A stretch of DNA of 64,000 bases from CAVPEV01 sp963703555 (GCA_963703555.1 CAVPEV010000028.1:1-64000); one strand, 5' to 3'. Positions 15,297-24,241 are shown, counted from the first letter of the stretch. The notes: generated by a model from the sequence alone, not told the origin. Numbers and translations: made by a program.

Positions 15297-16717
15297 CCCT
15301 GCCTCCGCAATGCGGTCGGTGCGGCGACGCCGATGCCGTCCACCGACGTCGGCGGGTCGCCCACGACGTCGGGCATCGCGTCGTCCTGGGAGGACAACGC
15401 CGTGGAGACGAGCGCCGGCGCCACCTGGCCTTCCTCCGTCGCGAGGGCGTCGGCCTCGGACCGAAGCCGCGGAGGCGCCGCCGCCCATGCCTTCAGCTGC
15501 TGGACCACCTCCGCGTAGAAGGTGTCGATCGCGGACAGGACAGAGTCGATGAACGAGCCACGGCCGCGGCCCCGCTTCGTACCCATTGGCACGGTCATCG
15601 CGACACGGAACGAACGGATCTCCCTGGCCGGGTCGGCGATCAACAGCGCCGGGTTCTCCCGCACGTTCTTGAGCAGTTCGGCCGCGCCAGCGCCACGCTC
15701 GTGGGCCGCGTGTGCTTCGATCCGGACGCCGTCTGGGGCGGCCTTGAGCTGGCGGAGCAGCCAGTTGACGCGGGTCGCCGGACGGCCTTCGCGCGGGGCG
15801 TCGACGTCGACGTGGCACGTCACGGTCCCGGCACGCAGGTCCGCTGTCACCACGGCGTCGTCGACGGTGGCCGGGATCCGAATGGCGGCGCACAGCTGGC
15901 CGTCGCGGGCGAGCTCGGTCACCAGCGCCTGCGTCCGGCTCGCCGGGTCCGCCAGCTCCTTGCGGCTGAGCACCGGCGCGACCTCGGCGCCCAGCTGCCG
16001 GCCAAGGCTCAGGCAGGCGAAGCGGAGGAGCGCGTCGAAGCGGGCAGCGACCTCCTTGACGCCCTTGTCGGACGCGCGCAGCGTGCCGGCACGGACCGCC
16101 TCGCGCGTGGTGACCCAGCTCTCCCCCATGTCGCTGAACTCCATGGCGCCCGAGCGCGGGTGCTCGAGGTAGCGGATCAGCTCGCCGAGGATCCAGGCCT
16201 GGTCGGGGTCCGCCACGCCGCGGAACTCCTTCTGCAGCACGGCTTCGGACAGGATCTTGGTCCACGAGAGGTGGTGGAGCGCGACCTTGCGGAGCTTGCG
16301 CTTGTCGACCGCCGTCGGGTGTTGGCCGGCGACCGGTGGGATCTCGTTCGAGATCGTCAGCACGGCCTCGTAGCCCTCGTCCCGGGCGATGTCCAGGTAG
16401 TTCTCGAGCTGCTCGGCCATCAGGACGTTCTCGCCGGTCTTGACCTCGACCAGCGCGGTCCACGACTTCTGGCCGCGGGCCACCCGGATCAGACCGTCCG
16501 GGAAGAGCTTCTTGTCCCCGACGATGAATGGCACCTCGACATAGGTCTGCAGATTCCCCGCCGGGGCGCCGAACGGCTTGACGAGCACCCGGCCGAACTC
16601 GTGCACCGCCGACATCACAGCCAGCAGCGCCGACGTGGCCCGCCGCTCCTGCTCATCGGCGCCGTTGATGCCCGACGTCGGGATCAACCGTGCCTCGTGC
16701 CACGACTCCTCAGCCAT
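15293..16717 (-). CDS. PD-(D/E)XK nuclease-like protein of unknown role
   Basis: 474 residues. The N-terminal ~150 residues contain YVEVPFIVGDKKLFPDGLIRV, then WTALVEVKTGENVLMAEQLENYLDIARDEGYEAVLTISNE: an acidic residue before a strand, then E-V-K, the layout of a PD-(D/E)XK nuclease fold. The middle is helical, and the C-terminal 100 residues are Ala-rich and low in complexity. It overlaps the NERD stub by four bases, so two nuclease-like proteins were once co-translated. Restriction-like or DNA-repair roles are possible; no methylase or helicase is nearby. The ATG at 16717 is the first in frame. Confidence 0.7.
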   Translation of the reverse strand: MAEESWHEARLIPTSGINGADEQERRATSALLAVMSAVHEFGRVLVKPFGAPAGNLQTYVEVPFIVGDKKLFPDGLIRVARGQKSWTALVEVKTGENVLMAEQLENYLDIARDEGYEAVLTISNEIPPVAGQHPTAVDKRKLRKVALHHLSWTKILSEAVLQKEFRGVADPDQAWILGELIRYLEHPRSGAMEFSDMGESWVTTREAVRAGTLRASDKGVKEVAARFDALLRFACLSLGRQLGAEVAPVLSRKELADPASRTQALVTELARDGQLCAAIRIPATVDDAVVTADLRAGTVTCHVDVDAPREGRPATRVNWLLRQLKAAPDGVRIEAHAAHERGAGAAELLKNVRENPALLIADPAREIRSFRVAMTVPMGTKRGRGRGSFIDSVLSAIDTFYAEVVQQLKAWAAAPPRLRSEADALATEEGQVAPALVSTALSSQDDAMPDVVGDPPTSVDGIGVAAPTALRRQG

Positions 16718-17105
16718 CTCAGCCCCTTCGATGAGTACTGTCCGAAGGCGTATCGACCTGCCACGGCGATTCCATGAGCAACGTCACCGTGGACGATCGC
16801 GTCGTCGGTCGGGCGTGGCGCCTCGCCTCCGACCGTGGACTGCTGCCGAGAACGCGCACGGCCGGAAACTGACGCGGGCGCGAGTCCGGTCATCCTGGGG
16901 CGCCCGAGCGATCACCGGGCCGCACACAGGATCCAGCGGTCTTCGCTCCACGAGTACCCCGACCGAACGTGCGGCGCCGGCCCATGGCGCGACGTCAGGG
17001 GGCTCGTCGACAACCCGGCGCCCGGCGCTCGACCGTGGCTTCCGCCGGCGCGGGCGTTCGTCACAGTCGCGCCTGACGCTCGCTCGGCGACGTAGCCTCG
17101 GGCGC
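16718..17105. other. intergenic DNA, probable right edge of the island
   Basis: About 390 bases without a supportable gene. No direct repeat of the tmRNA 3' end, no inverted repeat and no tRNA was found here. It separates the nuclease-like gene from the divergently read carbonic anhydrase and must contain both promoters. Confidence 0.5.
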
Positions 17106-17618
17106 ATGATCAGCCTCCCCTTCATGGGTCGCACGCCCGAGGTCCACGAGACCGCCTGGATCGCGGAGAACGCCGCCCTGATCGGCAGGGTTCGTGTGCA
17201 CGCCGACGCGAGCGTGTGGTTCGGCGCGGTGCTGCGCGGCGACATCGACGAGATCGTGCTCGGCGCCGGGTCGAACCTCCAGGACACCGTGGTGGTGCAC
17301 ACCGAGCTGGGCTCGCCGGCGATCGTGGGTGAGGGCGTCAGCGTCGGGCACGGCGCCGTGCTGCACGGCTGCATGATCGAGGACGGATGTCTGATCGGGA
17401 TGAACGCGACGGTTCTCACCGGAGCGGTGGTCGGCCGCGACTCCTTGGTGGCCGCGGGGTCGGTCGTCCTGGAAGGGATCTCGATCCCCCCGCGCTCGTT
17501 GGTCGCCGGGGTGCCCGGCCGGGTGCGCCGTCAGCTGACCCAGGAGGAGGTCGGGGGCCTGCACGGCAACGCCGCCCGCTACGTGACGCGGGCAAAGGCC
17601 TACGGGCGGGAGGCCTGA
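17106..17618 (+). CDS. gamma-class carbonic anhydrase / hexapeptide-repeat protein
   Basis: 170 residues with left-handed beta-helix hexapeptide repeats throughout (TAWIAENAALIGRVRVHADAS, WFGAVLRGDIDEIVLGAGSN). Metal-binding histidines of the gamma-carbonic-anhydrase family are visible in VVVHTELGSP and GVSVGHGAVLHGC, and the GMNATVLTGAVVGRDSLVAAGSVV segment is standard. It probably hydrates CO2 or acts as a related metal acyltransferase in the cytoplasm. Single gene; the ATG at 17106 is well placed although no strong ribosome site precedes it. Confidence 0.9.
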   Translation: MISLPFMGRTPEVHETAWIAENAALIGRVRVHADASVWFGAVLRGDIDEIVLGAGSNLQDTVVVHTELGSPAIVGEGVSVGHGAVLHGCMIEDGCLIGMNATVLTGAVVGRDSLVAAGSVVLEGISIPPRSLVAGVPGRVRRQLTQEEVGGLHGNAARYVTRAKAYGREA

Positions 17619-17886
17619 GCCTGCCCGGAGCGCAGATGACCGGGATCGACGGCCCGGCCGGCGGGCGCCTGGGGTGGCGTCATCCTCGGCCGTCGCCCTG
17701 TTCCGACGGCCGAGCCGGTGAATCGGGCGCGGTCAGCGCGACGGTCAGCTCCACCGGCAGCCTGGTGGGCATCCCGGAGGGCACGTCCCGCACCGCGACC
17801 TCGCATCCGTCGGCGGTGTGACGGCTCGGGCCCACGGACGTCCCACCGTGAGACGATGCGTCCATCCGCCGTGGAGGTGACCCCGA

Positions 17887-18426
17887 GTGCCCGATCCCGT
17901 CCACCGCACCAGGCGCAGCGTTCGCCTCCGCTACGTCGCGCTGCTCGTCTTCGGTGTCGCATTCGGCTACGTCGAAGCCGCAGTGGTCCACTACCTGCGC
18001 CGGATCATCGGCTACGGATCCGGGTACGACGTGGGCGCCGGCACGGTCCACCTCGACCTCGGGTTCATCGCGTTCGTCTCGCCCGACCGCGCGGTGCTGG
18101 TCGATCCCGGCCTCGCCGGGGTAGAGGTCGCCCGCGAGGCCGCGACCATCGTGATGCTGCTGGCCGTGGCGGTCATGGCAGGGGAGACGGTGCGCCGGCG
18201 AGTCAGTGCCTTCTTCATCGCTTTCGCCGTCTGGGACCTGACCTACTACCTGTTCCTGTGGCTGCTGGACGGCTGGCCGGACAGTCTGACCAGCACGGAC
18301 GTGTTCTTCATGATCCCGGTGACCTGGGTGGGGCCGGTGGCGACCGCTGTCGTCGCGTCGTCGGTCGCACTGGTGGTGGCGTCGTGGGGGTACCTGGCCC
18401 GGGCCAAGCCCAGGCACACGGCCTGA
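17887..18426 (+). CDS. integral membrane protein of unknown function
   Basis: 179 residues from a GTG preceded by GGAGGTGA at 17872-17879. Four or five hydrophobic segments: VALLVFGVAFGYVEAAVVHYL, then AATIVMLLAVAVMAG, FFIAFAVWDLTYYLFLWLL and TWVGPVATAVVASSVALVVASW. The G-Y-V-E-A-A-V-V-Y/H-Y-L-R text in the first segment looks conserved and could be functional. No known family is recognised. It is followed by a short tandem repeat and converges with an alcohol dehydrogenase gene. Confidence 0.75.
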   Translation: MPDPVHRTRRSVRLRYVALLVFGVAFGYVEAAVVHYLRRIIGYGSGYDVGAGTVHLDLGFIAFVSPDRAVLVDPGLAGVEVAREAATIVMLLAVAVMAGETVRRRVSAFFIAFAVWDLTYYLFLWLLDGWPDSLTSTDVFFMIPVTWVGPVATAVVASSVALVVASWGYLARAKPRHTA

Positions 18427-18463
18427 TGTAGTGGTCGGCACTGGGCTGCCGGACGCGCAGCAA

Positions 18464-18512
18464 CCCGGGCAGATCTCGGGCCGGGCAGACCTGGCGCCGG
18501 GCAGACCTCGCG
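18464..18512 (+). repeat. three imperfect tandem copies of a ~17-bp unit
   Basis: The unit CCGGGCAGAYCTSGSG occurs three times in a row in the gap between two convergent genes (18427-18524). Possibly a slippage product; it has weak hairpin potential and could act in termination. Confidence 0.5.
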
Positions 18513-18524
18513 GCTGCGGGTGCC

Positions 18525-19565
18525 TCAGCCCGCTGACACGGCCGGGACCAGGATCCCGCGGCCGCGCAGCCGGCCCGCCTCGAGGTCGTCCATGGCGTCG
18601 TTGACCGCATGGAGCGGGTAGGTCCGGGTAAGCATCTGCACCTTGCCGTCGGCGGCCAGCACCATGAGCTCGACCAGCTCGTTGTAGCTGCCGACGAGGT
18701 TGCCGATCACGTTGCGCTCGGTGGAGATCACGTCGATCGTCGGCACGTCCACCCGCCCGCCATAGCCGATGACGAAGTGGCTGCCGGCCCGCCGGGTCAT
18801 CGCCCAGGAGTCGCGCTCGGCGCCGCGCTCCCCGACGAAGTCCAGCACGACCTCGGCGCCGTTGCCGTCGGTCAGCTCGAGGAGCCGGGCCACGTGCGTG
18901 CCGTCCGCGACGAGGGTCTCGTCGGCCCCCCAGCCGCGAGCCAGGGCGAGCACCTCCTCGCTGCGGTCGAGCACGACGATCCGGGTGGCGCTCATCGCCC
19001 GCAGGCACTGGATGCCGAGGTGCCCCAGGCCGCCGGCTCCCATGACGACACAGGTGCTGCCCGGGTAGAGCAACGGCACGGCCTTCTTGACCGCGTGGTA
19101 CGCCGTGAGGCCCGCGTCGGCCAGGGCCGCGACGGAGGCGGGCTCGACGCCGGGGCGGAGCTTGACGACGGAGCGGGCAGTGGTCTTGATGAACTCCGCC
19201 ATGCCGCCGTCCGTGTCGATGCCCGGGAACGCCTGGGTCTGGCAGTGCACGTCGTCGCCCGCCCGGCAGGCCCGGCAGAACCCGCAGGTGACGATGGGGT
19301 GCAGGATCACCGCGTCGCCGGGCTGCACGTGCTCGACCGCTGGGCCGACGGCATGGACCCAGCCGGCGTTCTCGTGCCCGAGCGTGTACGGCAGGGCGAC
19401 GTTGCTCTTCGGGGCCCACTGACCCTGGACGATGTGCAGATCGGTGCGGCACAGACCTGCGCCCCCGACCCGGACGATCACGTCGAAGGGATGGACGATC
19501 TGGGGTTCCGCGACCTCCTCGACCTCGGGTCGCGTCTCGTACCGGTGCAGCCGGACCGCCTTCAT
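18525..19565 (-). CDS. zinc-dependent alcohol dehydrogenase (MDR superfamily)
   Basis: 346 residues. The catalytic zinc site is visible as GLCRTDLHIVQGQW and GHENAGWV, the structural zinc as CGFCRACRAGDDVHC (four Cys), and the Rossmann dinucleotide site as VMGAGGLGHLGIQ; an aspartate (VVLDRSEE) after the second strand favours NAD+. The enzyme would oxidise alcohols or reduce aldehydes in the cytoplasm. The ATG at 19565 gives the usual MKAVRLHRYE opening. It is divergent from a SnoaL-like gene with about 150 bases between them. Confidence 0.92.
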   Translation of the reverse strand: MKAVRLHRYETRPEVEEVAEPQIVHPFDVIVRVGGAGLCRTDLHIVQGQWAPKSNVALPYTLGHENAGWVHAVGPAVEHVQPGDAVILHPIVTCGFCRACRAGDDVHCQTQAFPGIDTDGGMAEFIKTTARSVVKLRPGVEPASVAALADAGLTAYHAVKKAVPLLYPGSTCVVMGAGGLGHLGIQCLRAMSATRIVVLDRSEEVLALARGWGADETLVADGTHVARLLELTDGNGAEVVLDFVGERGAERDSWAMTRRAGSHFVIGYGGRVDVPTIDVISTERNVIGNLVGSYNELVELMVLAADGKVQMLTRTYPLHAVNDAMDDLEAGRLRGRGILVPAVSAG

Positions 19566-19712
19566 GATGCCTCCCGCGGGGCTTGGACGTCGTCGTCGTC
19601 CTTCGAACTCTACCGAGATCGGTCCCGGATTTGCCCGAATCCGGGACGGCGGACGAGCACACTGGCCATGCCGGTGGGCAGCCTGCCGGATCCCTCGATC
19701 GAAGGGACGATC

Positions 19713-20060
19713 ATGACCACCACACGGACCGCCGAAGAAGTCTTCGCGCACCACGGCTCGGTGCTCGGCGCCGAAGACCTCGAGGGCATCGTCTCCGACT
19801 ACACCGAGGACGCGATCCTCATCGTGCGCAAGCAGGTCTACCGCGGAAAGGACGGCGCACGGCAGGTTTTCACCCAGCTGCTCAGCGACGTGCCGCAAGC
19901 GAAGTGGGAGCTGGCCACGGTGTTCGCCGAGGATGTGCTCTACCTGGAATGGCAGGCGACCTCGTCCGCCCGCAAGGTCGAGGACGGCATCGACACCTTT
20001 GTCTTCGCCGACGGCATGATCCGCGTGCAGACCGTCGTCTACACGGTCCAGCCCGTCTGA
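19713..20060 (+). CDS. SnoaL-like/NTF2-fold polyketide-cyclase-type protein
   Basis: 115 residues: TAEEVFAHHGSVLGAEDLEG, then IVSDYTEDAILIV and a beta-rich C-terminal half (WELATVFAEDVLYLEWQATS, DGIDTFVFADGMIRVQTVVY). This is the NTF2-like fold with the Y-T/A-D-D motif of SnoaL-like proteins, which serve as small hydrolases, isomerases or ligand binders. Ribosome site GAAGGGA at 19701. The last 70 bases recur, slightly changed, at 21495-21564. Confidence 0.85.
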   Translation: MTTTRTAEEVFAHHGSVLGAEDLEGIVSDYTEDAILIVRKQVYRGKDGARQVFTQLLSDVPQAKWELATVFAEDVLYLEWQATSSARKVEDGIDTFVFADGMIRVQTVVYTVQPV

Positions 20061-20386
20061 CGACGGCGCAGCCGGTGCACCCCGGGCCCTGACGACGTCG
20101 GCCCGGGGGTGCGCCCGTCGGTGGACACGCACGCGGGGTCGGTCGCCTGCGGGTGACGCGTCGGCGACGACCGGTCATCGGCTCACGCGGTCGTGATGAC
20201 GGACTGGACCGGGTTGATCGACTCCACGAGGGCCTTGGCATCCGGCTGCGCGGACGAGCCCGAGCGGCTCGGCGGCGGGCGTCGCGCGGCTCCACGTTCA
20301 TGACGCCGCCCGCCTGCGTTCACCCGGATGTCACGGTGGGGTGGAAGGGTGACCCCCGTTCCGATCGCCTCTCTTCGGGAGTACCC
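20061..20386. other. intergenic DNA between SnoaL-like and secreted-protein genes
   Basis: About 325 bases. A short minus-strand tail (ESINPVQSVITTA, stop near 20190) resembles the end of the SnoaL-like protein in its PVQSV text, hinting at another decayed copy, but it is too short to call. Otherwise only the promoter of the secreted protein is expected here. Confidence 0.35.
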
Positions 20387-21433
20387 ATGCAGGTGCGTCG
20401 CCTTCGTGGTGTCTCGGCTCTCGCGCTCGCGGCCGTGATCACCTCCATGACCGCCGCCGGTGCGGTTGGCATCGGCGCGGTAGCGGTTCCGCCCGGCCAG
20501 GACAAGCCCGGCCACTACTCCTTCGCCGTGATCGGCGACGTTCCCTACGGCGCCGACCAGATCGCGAAGTTCCCCGGCTGGATCGACGAGATCAACGCGG
20601 CCGACCCCCAGATGACCTTCCACGTCGGCGACATCAAGAACGGCTCGACCCGGTGCGACGACGCGTACTACGAGACGATCAAGGACGCCTTCGACCGCTT
20701 CACCGGCCCCCTGATCTACACCCCCGGGGACAACGAGTGGACCGACTGTCACCGGGCGAACAACGGCTCGTACGACCCGCTGGAGCGCCTCGCCTTCGAC
20801 CGCTCGATCTTCTTCCCCGAGGCCGGCACGACGCTGGGCCAGCAGCCCGTCCCCGTCGCTTCCCAGGCGGCCGCGGGCTTTCCCGAGAACGTCCGGCTGC
20901 GCCGTCAGGGCGTCGACTTCGCGGTGGTCCACGTGGTCGGCAGCAACAATGACCTCCTGCCCTGGACCGGCATCGGCAACACCGAGGCCACCCCCGAGCA
21001 GCTGAGCGAGCAGCAGGCACGGATGGACAACGCCGTCCAGGTGGTCCGCGGCGCGTTCGCGACGGCGAGCCAGCGCCAGGACCGGGCCGTCGCCCTGTTC
21101 ATGCAGGCTGACATGTTCGACCCCACCTACACGCCCGGACCGGAGGACATCTCCGCGTTCACGCCGTTGATCCAGGCCGTCATCGACGAGTGCAACGCCT
21201 TCGACGGCGAGGTCTACCTCTTCAACGGCGACAGCCACGTTTACAACGACGACCGCCCGCTCGCCACGGGGTCGCCGTGGCTGACCACCTACGGCGTCGC
21301 CGGCTCCGCGGACAACCTGCGTCGCGTCACCGTGGACGGGTCCGCCAACAACCAGGACTGGCTCGAGGTCACCATCAACCGGCCCGGCGCCGCTGACGTA
21401 CTCAGCTGGGAGCGCGTGCCGTACGCGTCCTGA
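20387..21433 (+). CDS. secreted metallophosphoesterase-like protein
   Basis: 348 residues. Signal peptide (RLRGVSALALAAVITSMTAAGAVGIGAVA), then motifs of calcineurin-type phosphoesterases in order: FAVIGDVPYG, FHVGDIKNGS, YTPGDNEWTDCH, and near the end LFNGDSHVYNDDRPL with the C-terminal GD-S-H. The GD-Y/x-G, GD, GDNE and GDSH set is the usual two-metal site, although the first motif is G-D-V-P-Y-G. It is expected to be exported and to hydrolyse phosphate esters outside the cell. The substrate cannot be told. Single gene. Confidence 0.8.
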   Translation: MQVRRLRGVSALALAAVITSMTAAGAVGIGAVAVPPGQDKPGHYSFAVIGDVPYGADQIAKFPGWIDEINAADPQMTFHVGDIKNGSTRCDDAYYETIKDAFDRFTGPLIYTPGDNEWTDCHRANNGSYDPLERLAFDRSIFFPEAGTTLGQQPVPVASQAAAGFPENVRLRRQGVDFAVVHVVGSNNDLLPWTGIGNTEATPEQLSEQQARMDNAVQVVRGAFATASQRQDRAVALFMQADMFDPTYTPGPEDISAFTPLIQAVIDECNAFDGEVYLFNGDSHVYNDDRPLATGSPWLTTYGVAGSADNLRRVTVDGSANNQDWLEVTINRPGAADVLSWERVPYAS

Positions 21434-21494
21434 CCGGGCTTGCGCAGCTGGCGGGCGCAGCTGGCGGGCAGACGGTTCGCCCGCGCCGCGGCAG

Positions 21495-21564
21495 CGACAC
21501 CTTCGTCTTCGCCGACGGCATGATCCGCGTGCAGACCGTCGTCCACCCGGTCCAGTCCGTCCGA
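21495..21564 (+). repeat. duplicated 3' end of the SnoaL-like gene
   Basis: Seventy bases match 19991-20060 (the last codons of the SnoaL-like gene) with about six differences, including loss of the stop codon (TGA to CGA). No 5' part of a second gene is present. It is a remnant of a tandem duplication in which the intervening copy was lost, or of the insertion of the secreted-protein gene between two copies. Confidence 0.85.
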
Positions 21565-21580
21565 GCAGCGCGCCGGGAGC

Positions 21581-22867
21581 TCACCCCTTGAACAGGCCGC
21601 CGCCGACCCAGTCGCGGATGGCGGCCACGTCCTGCGGGGTGAGCTCCATGCGCGCGCCGCGGCACAGGCCGATGACGTTGTCCGTCCAGGTCTCGGCGAC
21701 CTGGACGGCGGTGGGTTTCGTCGCCAGGTCGAGGCCGGCATACAGCACGCCGGAGATGACCGCGTTGACCGACGCCCGCCCGATGGGTTGGCCGGCGGCC
21801 TGGCAGGCGTTGCGGACCCGCTTGGCGGTCTCGGGCCGGTCGAACGGGTTCGTGGCGACGTCCTCGGCCAGTGCGGTGAGCAGGAAGCGGTACCGCTCGG
21901 TGGGCAGGTTGGGGATGTCGGTGACCTCCACGACCTGACGTTGCAGCGGGGGCAGGTCGACCGTGCCGGAGCCGGGCAGGTCGGCCTCGCTGAACCGCTG
22001 GGGGTCCCAGACGAAGCCAGGGGCCGGGCGCGGTGCCGCTCCGAGCTCGGCGGCGGTCCGCGCGAGCCAGCCGAAGAAGCTCCCGGTCCCGTCCCAGCCC
22101 GAGGTGAGCAACGACGGGTCGGCCTTCTGCGCGGCCTGGGCCACGACCCCGCCGGTCAGTGGCCGGTCGGCGGTGCGCACCAGCCGCAGCACGGCCCGGC
22201 GCGCCGGGGAGACGGCCTGCCCGGACGCCGACGCGTGCGCCCTGCCTCGCCGGCTGGACGTGGTGCCGCCGGCCGGCTCGGGGGACAGGTCCGCGGTCGG
22301 TTCGGCGGTCTCCTCGAAGGTCATCACCTCGGGGTTCTTGACGAGCTCGGCGAGCTCGTCGGCGGTGACGACGGTGTCGGCGACCGCCCGGTAGGCGCTC
22401 GCCGCCGGGCTGGCGGTGATGATCGTCACGCGCCGGTCGGCCTCCCGGCAGCGCAGCGCCAGCGGCGTGAAGTCGGCATCCGCGGAGACGATGACGAACT
22501 CGTCGTAGTGGGTCTGCGCGGCCAGCGCGTCCACCGCGTCGAGCACCAGGTTGATGTCGGCGCTGGACTTGCCCTGCTGGGTCAGCGACGGGCAGTCCAC
22601 CACCCGGAACCCCGCCCGGGTGAAGTTCGGCCGGAACTGGGAGAAGGCCGACGGGTTGAGGTAGCAGGCGCGGACCAGGAAGTGCCGGGTGAATTCCCCG
22701 TCGGCGTCGTTGCCCGTCTCCAGCCCGGTGAGCCAGTGGGCCGGCGAGCTCGCGAACGCCTCCGCGGCGCCGGCGTCCAGGCGTTGCAGCCCGATGTAGA
22801 CGTTGTCGAAGTCGACGAACAGCGCGCACCGCAGGCGGCGACCGTTCTCGGTCGTCTCGGTCGTCAT
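21581..22867 (-). CDS. NYN-domain (PIN-like) RNase-family protein
   Basis: 428 residues. The N-terminal ~170 residues are a NYN domain: ALFVDFDNVYIGLQ with the catalytic Asp pair, KSSADINLVLDAV and DEFVIVSADADFTPLALRCRE. After a variable linker, a ~70-residue helical module (SPARRAVLRLVRTADRPLTGGVVAQAAQK) could be a LOTUS/OST-HTH-like RNA-binding domain, and a further helical C-terminal region follows. Such proteins act in RNA processing or decay in the cytoplasm. It stands alone. The ATG at 22867 was chosen because the protein opens there with MTTETTENGRRLRCALFVDF. Confidence 0.85.
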   Translation of the reverse strand: MTTETTENGRRLRCALFVDFDNVYIGLQRLDAGAAEAFASSPAHWLTGLETGNDADGEFTRHFLVRACYLNPSAFSQFRPNFTRAGFRVVDCPSLTQQGKSSADINLVLDAVDALAAQTHYDEFVIVSADADFTPLALRCREADRRVTIITASPAASAYRAVADTVVTADELAELVKNPEVMTFEETAEPTADLSPEPAGGTTSSRRGRAHASASGQAVSPARRAVLRLVRTADRPLTGGVVAQAAQKADPSLLTSGWDGTGSFFGWLARTAAELGAAPRPAPGFVWDPQRFSEADLPGSGTVDLPPLQRQVVEVTDIPNLPTERYRFLLTALAEDVATNPFDRPETAKRVRNACQAAGQPIGRASVNAVISGVLYAGLDLATKPTAVQVAETWTDNVIGLCRGARMELTPQDVAAIRDWVGGGLFKG

Positions 22868-23006
22868 CACGTGCGCATCATCCTCGCTGCCGACGGTCCG
22901 CGCACGACCCACCGCGCGCGGCGGAGCCGGCGTGCGGGTCGCGAGGGTGCCCGATGCGGCGTCGGCGGCGGTGCCCCGCGCGGGGCGGACGGACGAGAGG
23001 CCAGCG

Positions 23007-23560
23007 ATGACGGTCGGGTTGCACCGGGACTACAGCACTGAGATCCTCGCCGAGGACGGTCACCCGCTGTCCGTCACGCCGCACTGCCCACCCGGCTTCA
23101 ACTTCGCCTACGACGTGCTCGGCCGACTTCGACGCCGGGCTGGCCGCGGCCGCCCCGTTCGTGCGGTCCACCGGTGCGGAGCTGCCGGCCGTCGAGGATC
23201 CGATGCTGCTGTCCGTCACCTCGGGCACCACCGCGCAGCCGAAGCTGGTCGTGCATGACTTCTCGACTTCGACCGGTTCGACCCGGACCGGCTGCTGCAG
23301 CACCTGCAGGGTGCCCGGGTCACGACGTTCTGCGCGGTCCCGACCATCTCATCGCCCACGAACTGTCGCGATACGACCTGACGGCCCTGCAGCACTGCAC
23401 CATCGCCGGGGAGGCGATGAACCTGGCGGTGTCCGGGACGTTCCGTGAGTTCACCTTCGAGGTGGAGAGCGTCGTCATGGCGCACCCGGCCGTCGTCGAG
23501 TGTGCGATCACCGGCCCCGGACGAGGTCCGCGGCGCAGGATCCGCCGCGTGCAGATCCGC
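23007..23560 (+). pseudogene. decayed AMP-forming acyl-CoA synthetase
   Basis: Pieces of one enzyme appear in changing frames: an opening MTVGLHRDYSTEILAEDG, then FNFAYDVLG, the nucleotide-binding motif MLLSVTSGTTAQPKLVVHD, then YDLTALQHCTIAGEAMN and, near the end, FEVESVVMAHPAVVECAITG. These match the order of an AMP-binding acyl-CoA synthetase, but only about 180 of some 550 codons remain and at least three frame changes occur. Several internal deletions must have happened. It is isolated, with no fatty-acid genes nearby. Confidence 0.8.
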
Positions 23561-23644
23561 TGGGACACCGCGCGTGCCGCTGAGGCCGAACGGGAGGGTG
23601 GCGGCGAGGCTCAGCGCTGACCGGCGACGGTCGGGCCGGGCGCG

Positions 23645-24241
23645 TCAGCCCGGGTGGTCCTCGGTGTCCTCCGGCGTGGACGGGTGGTCGGTCTGCGGCG
23701 TCGGGACCCCGGCGACGCAGGTCGCCCGGACCGAGGACTCCTGCTCGGCGCGGTGCAGCTCGACGTCGAGCAGGTCCGGACCCGCCTCGCCGACCTCCAC
23801 CGTCCAACCGTCCTGGGGGGTGGCGTAGAGCAGCGTCACGACGTCGCCCCGGCACGAGGCCGCGACGGTCCCTCCGGTCACGGCCCAGGTCTGCACCACG
23901 TGGGCAGTCCCGGCAGCCGAGGGCGCGCTGGTCGGGACCCCGGGCCGACGCGACGGGGCGGTCGGCACCGGCGGGCTGGGTGTGGCGGTCGGCGTCGCCG
24001 GCGGGCTGGTGGTCGTCGCCGGCGGGCTGGTCGGCACCGGTGCCGCGGTCCCGGGGGCCGCCGCACGGGCGGCGGTGAGCTCAGCGGTGACCTGGGCCGT
24101 GCTGAGCACGCTTCCCGGGGCCGCGCCGGTGTCGATGACACCCACGGCGCGCGAGGCGATGGTGCCGGCGGCGAGGGCCGCCACGACCCAGACGGCGGCG
24201 GCCAGGGTCCCGGTACGTCGCGGAGCGCCTCCGCGCCTCAT
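23645..24241 (-). CDS. membrane-anchored protein with Pro/Thr linker, unknown function
   Basis: 198 residues. An N-terminal anchor (TGTLAAAVWVVAALAAGTIASRAVGVI), then a Pro/Thr/Ser-rich linker of about 55 residues (VPTSPPATTTSPPATPTATP), then a compact beta-type domain (VVQTWAVTGGTVAASCRGDV ... TLLYATPQDGWTVEVGEAGP) with two cysteines. The C-terminal domain is expected outside the membrane. It diverges from the response regulator gene at 24384, so the two share a 140-base control region; a link to the signalling operon is possible but unproven. Family not recognised. Confidence 0.75.
   Translation of the reverse strand: MRRGGAPRRTGTLAAAVWVVAALAAGTIASRAVGVIDTGAAPGSVLSTAQVTAELTAARAAAPGTAAPVPTSPPATTTSPPATPTATPSPPVPTAPSRRPGVPTSAPSAAGTAHVVQTWAVTGGTVAASCRGDVVTLLYATPQDGWTVEVGEAGPDLLDVELHRAEQESSVRATCVAGVPTPQTDHPSTPEDTEDHPG

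Noticed and set aside
9487..17105. Search for a second copy of the tmRNA 3' end as an attachment site
   Set aside because: No repeat of GGTTCGATTCCCGCC or the acceptor sequence was found, so no attachment-site pair can be claimed.
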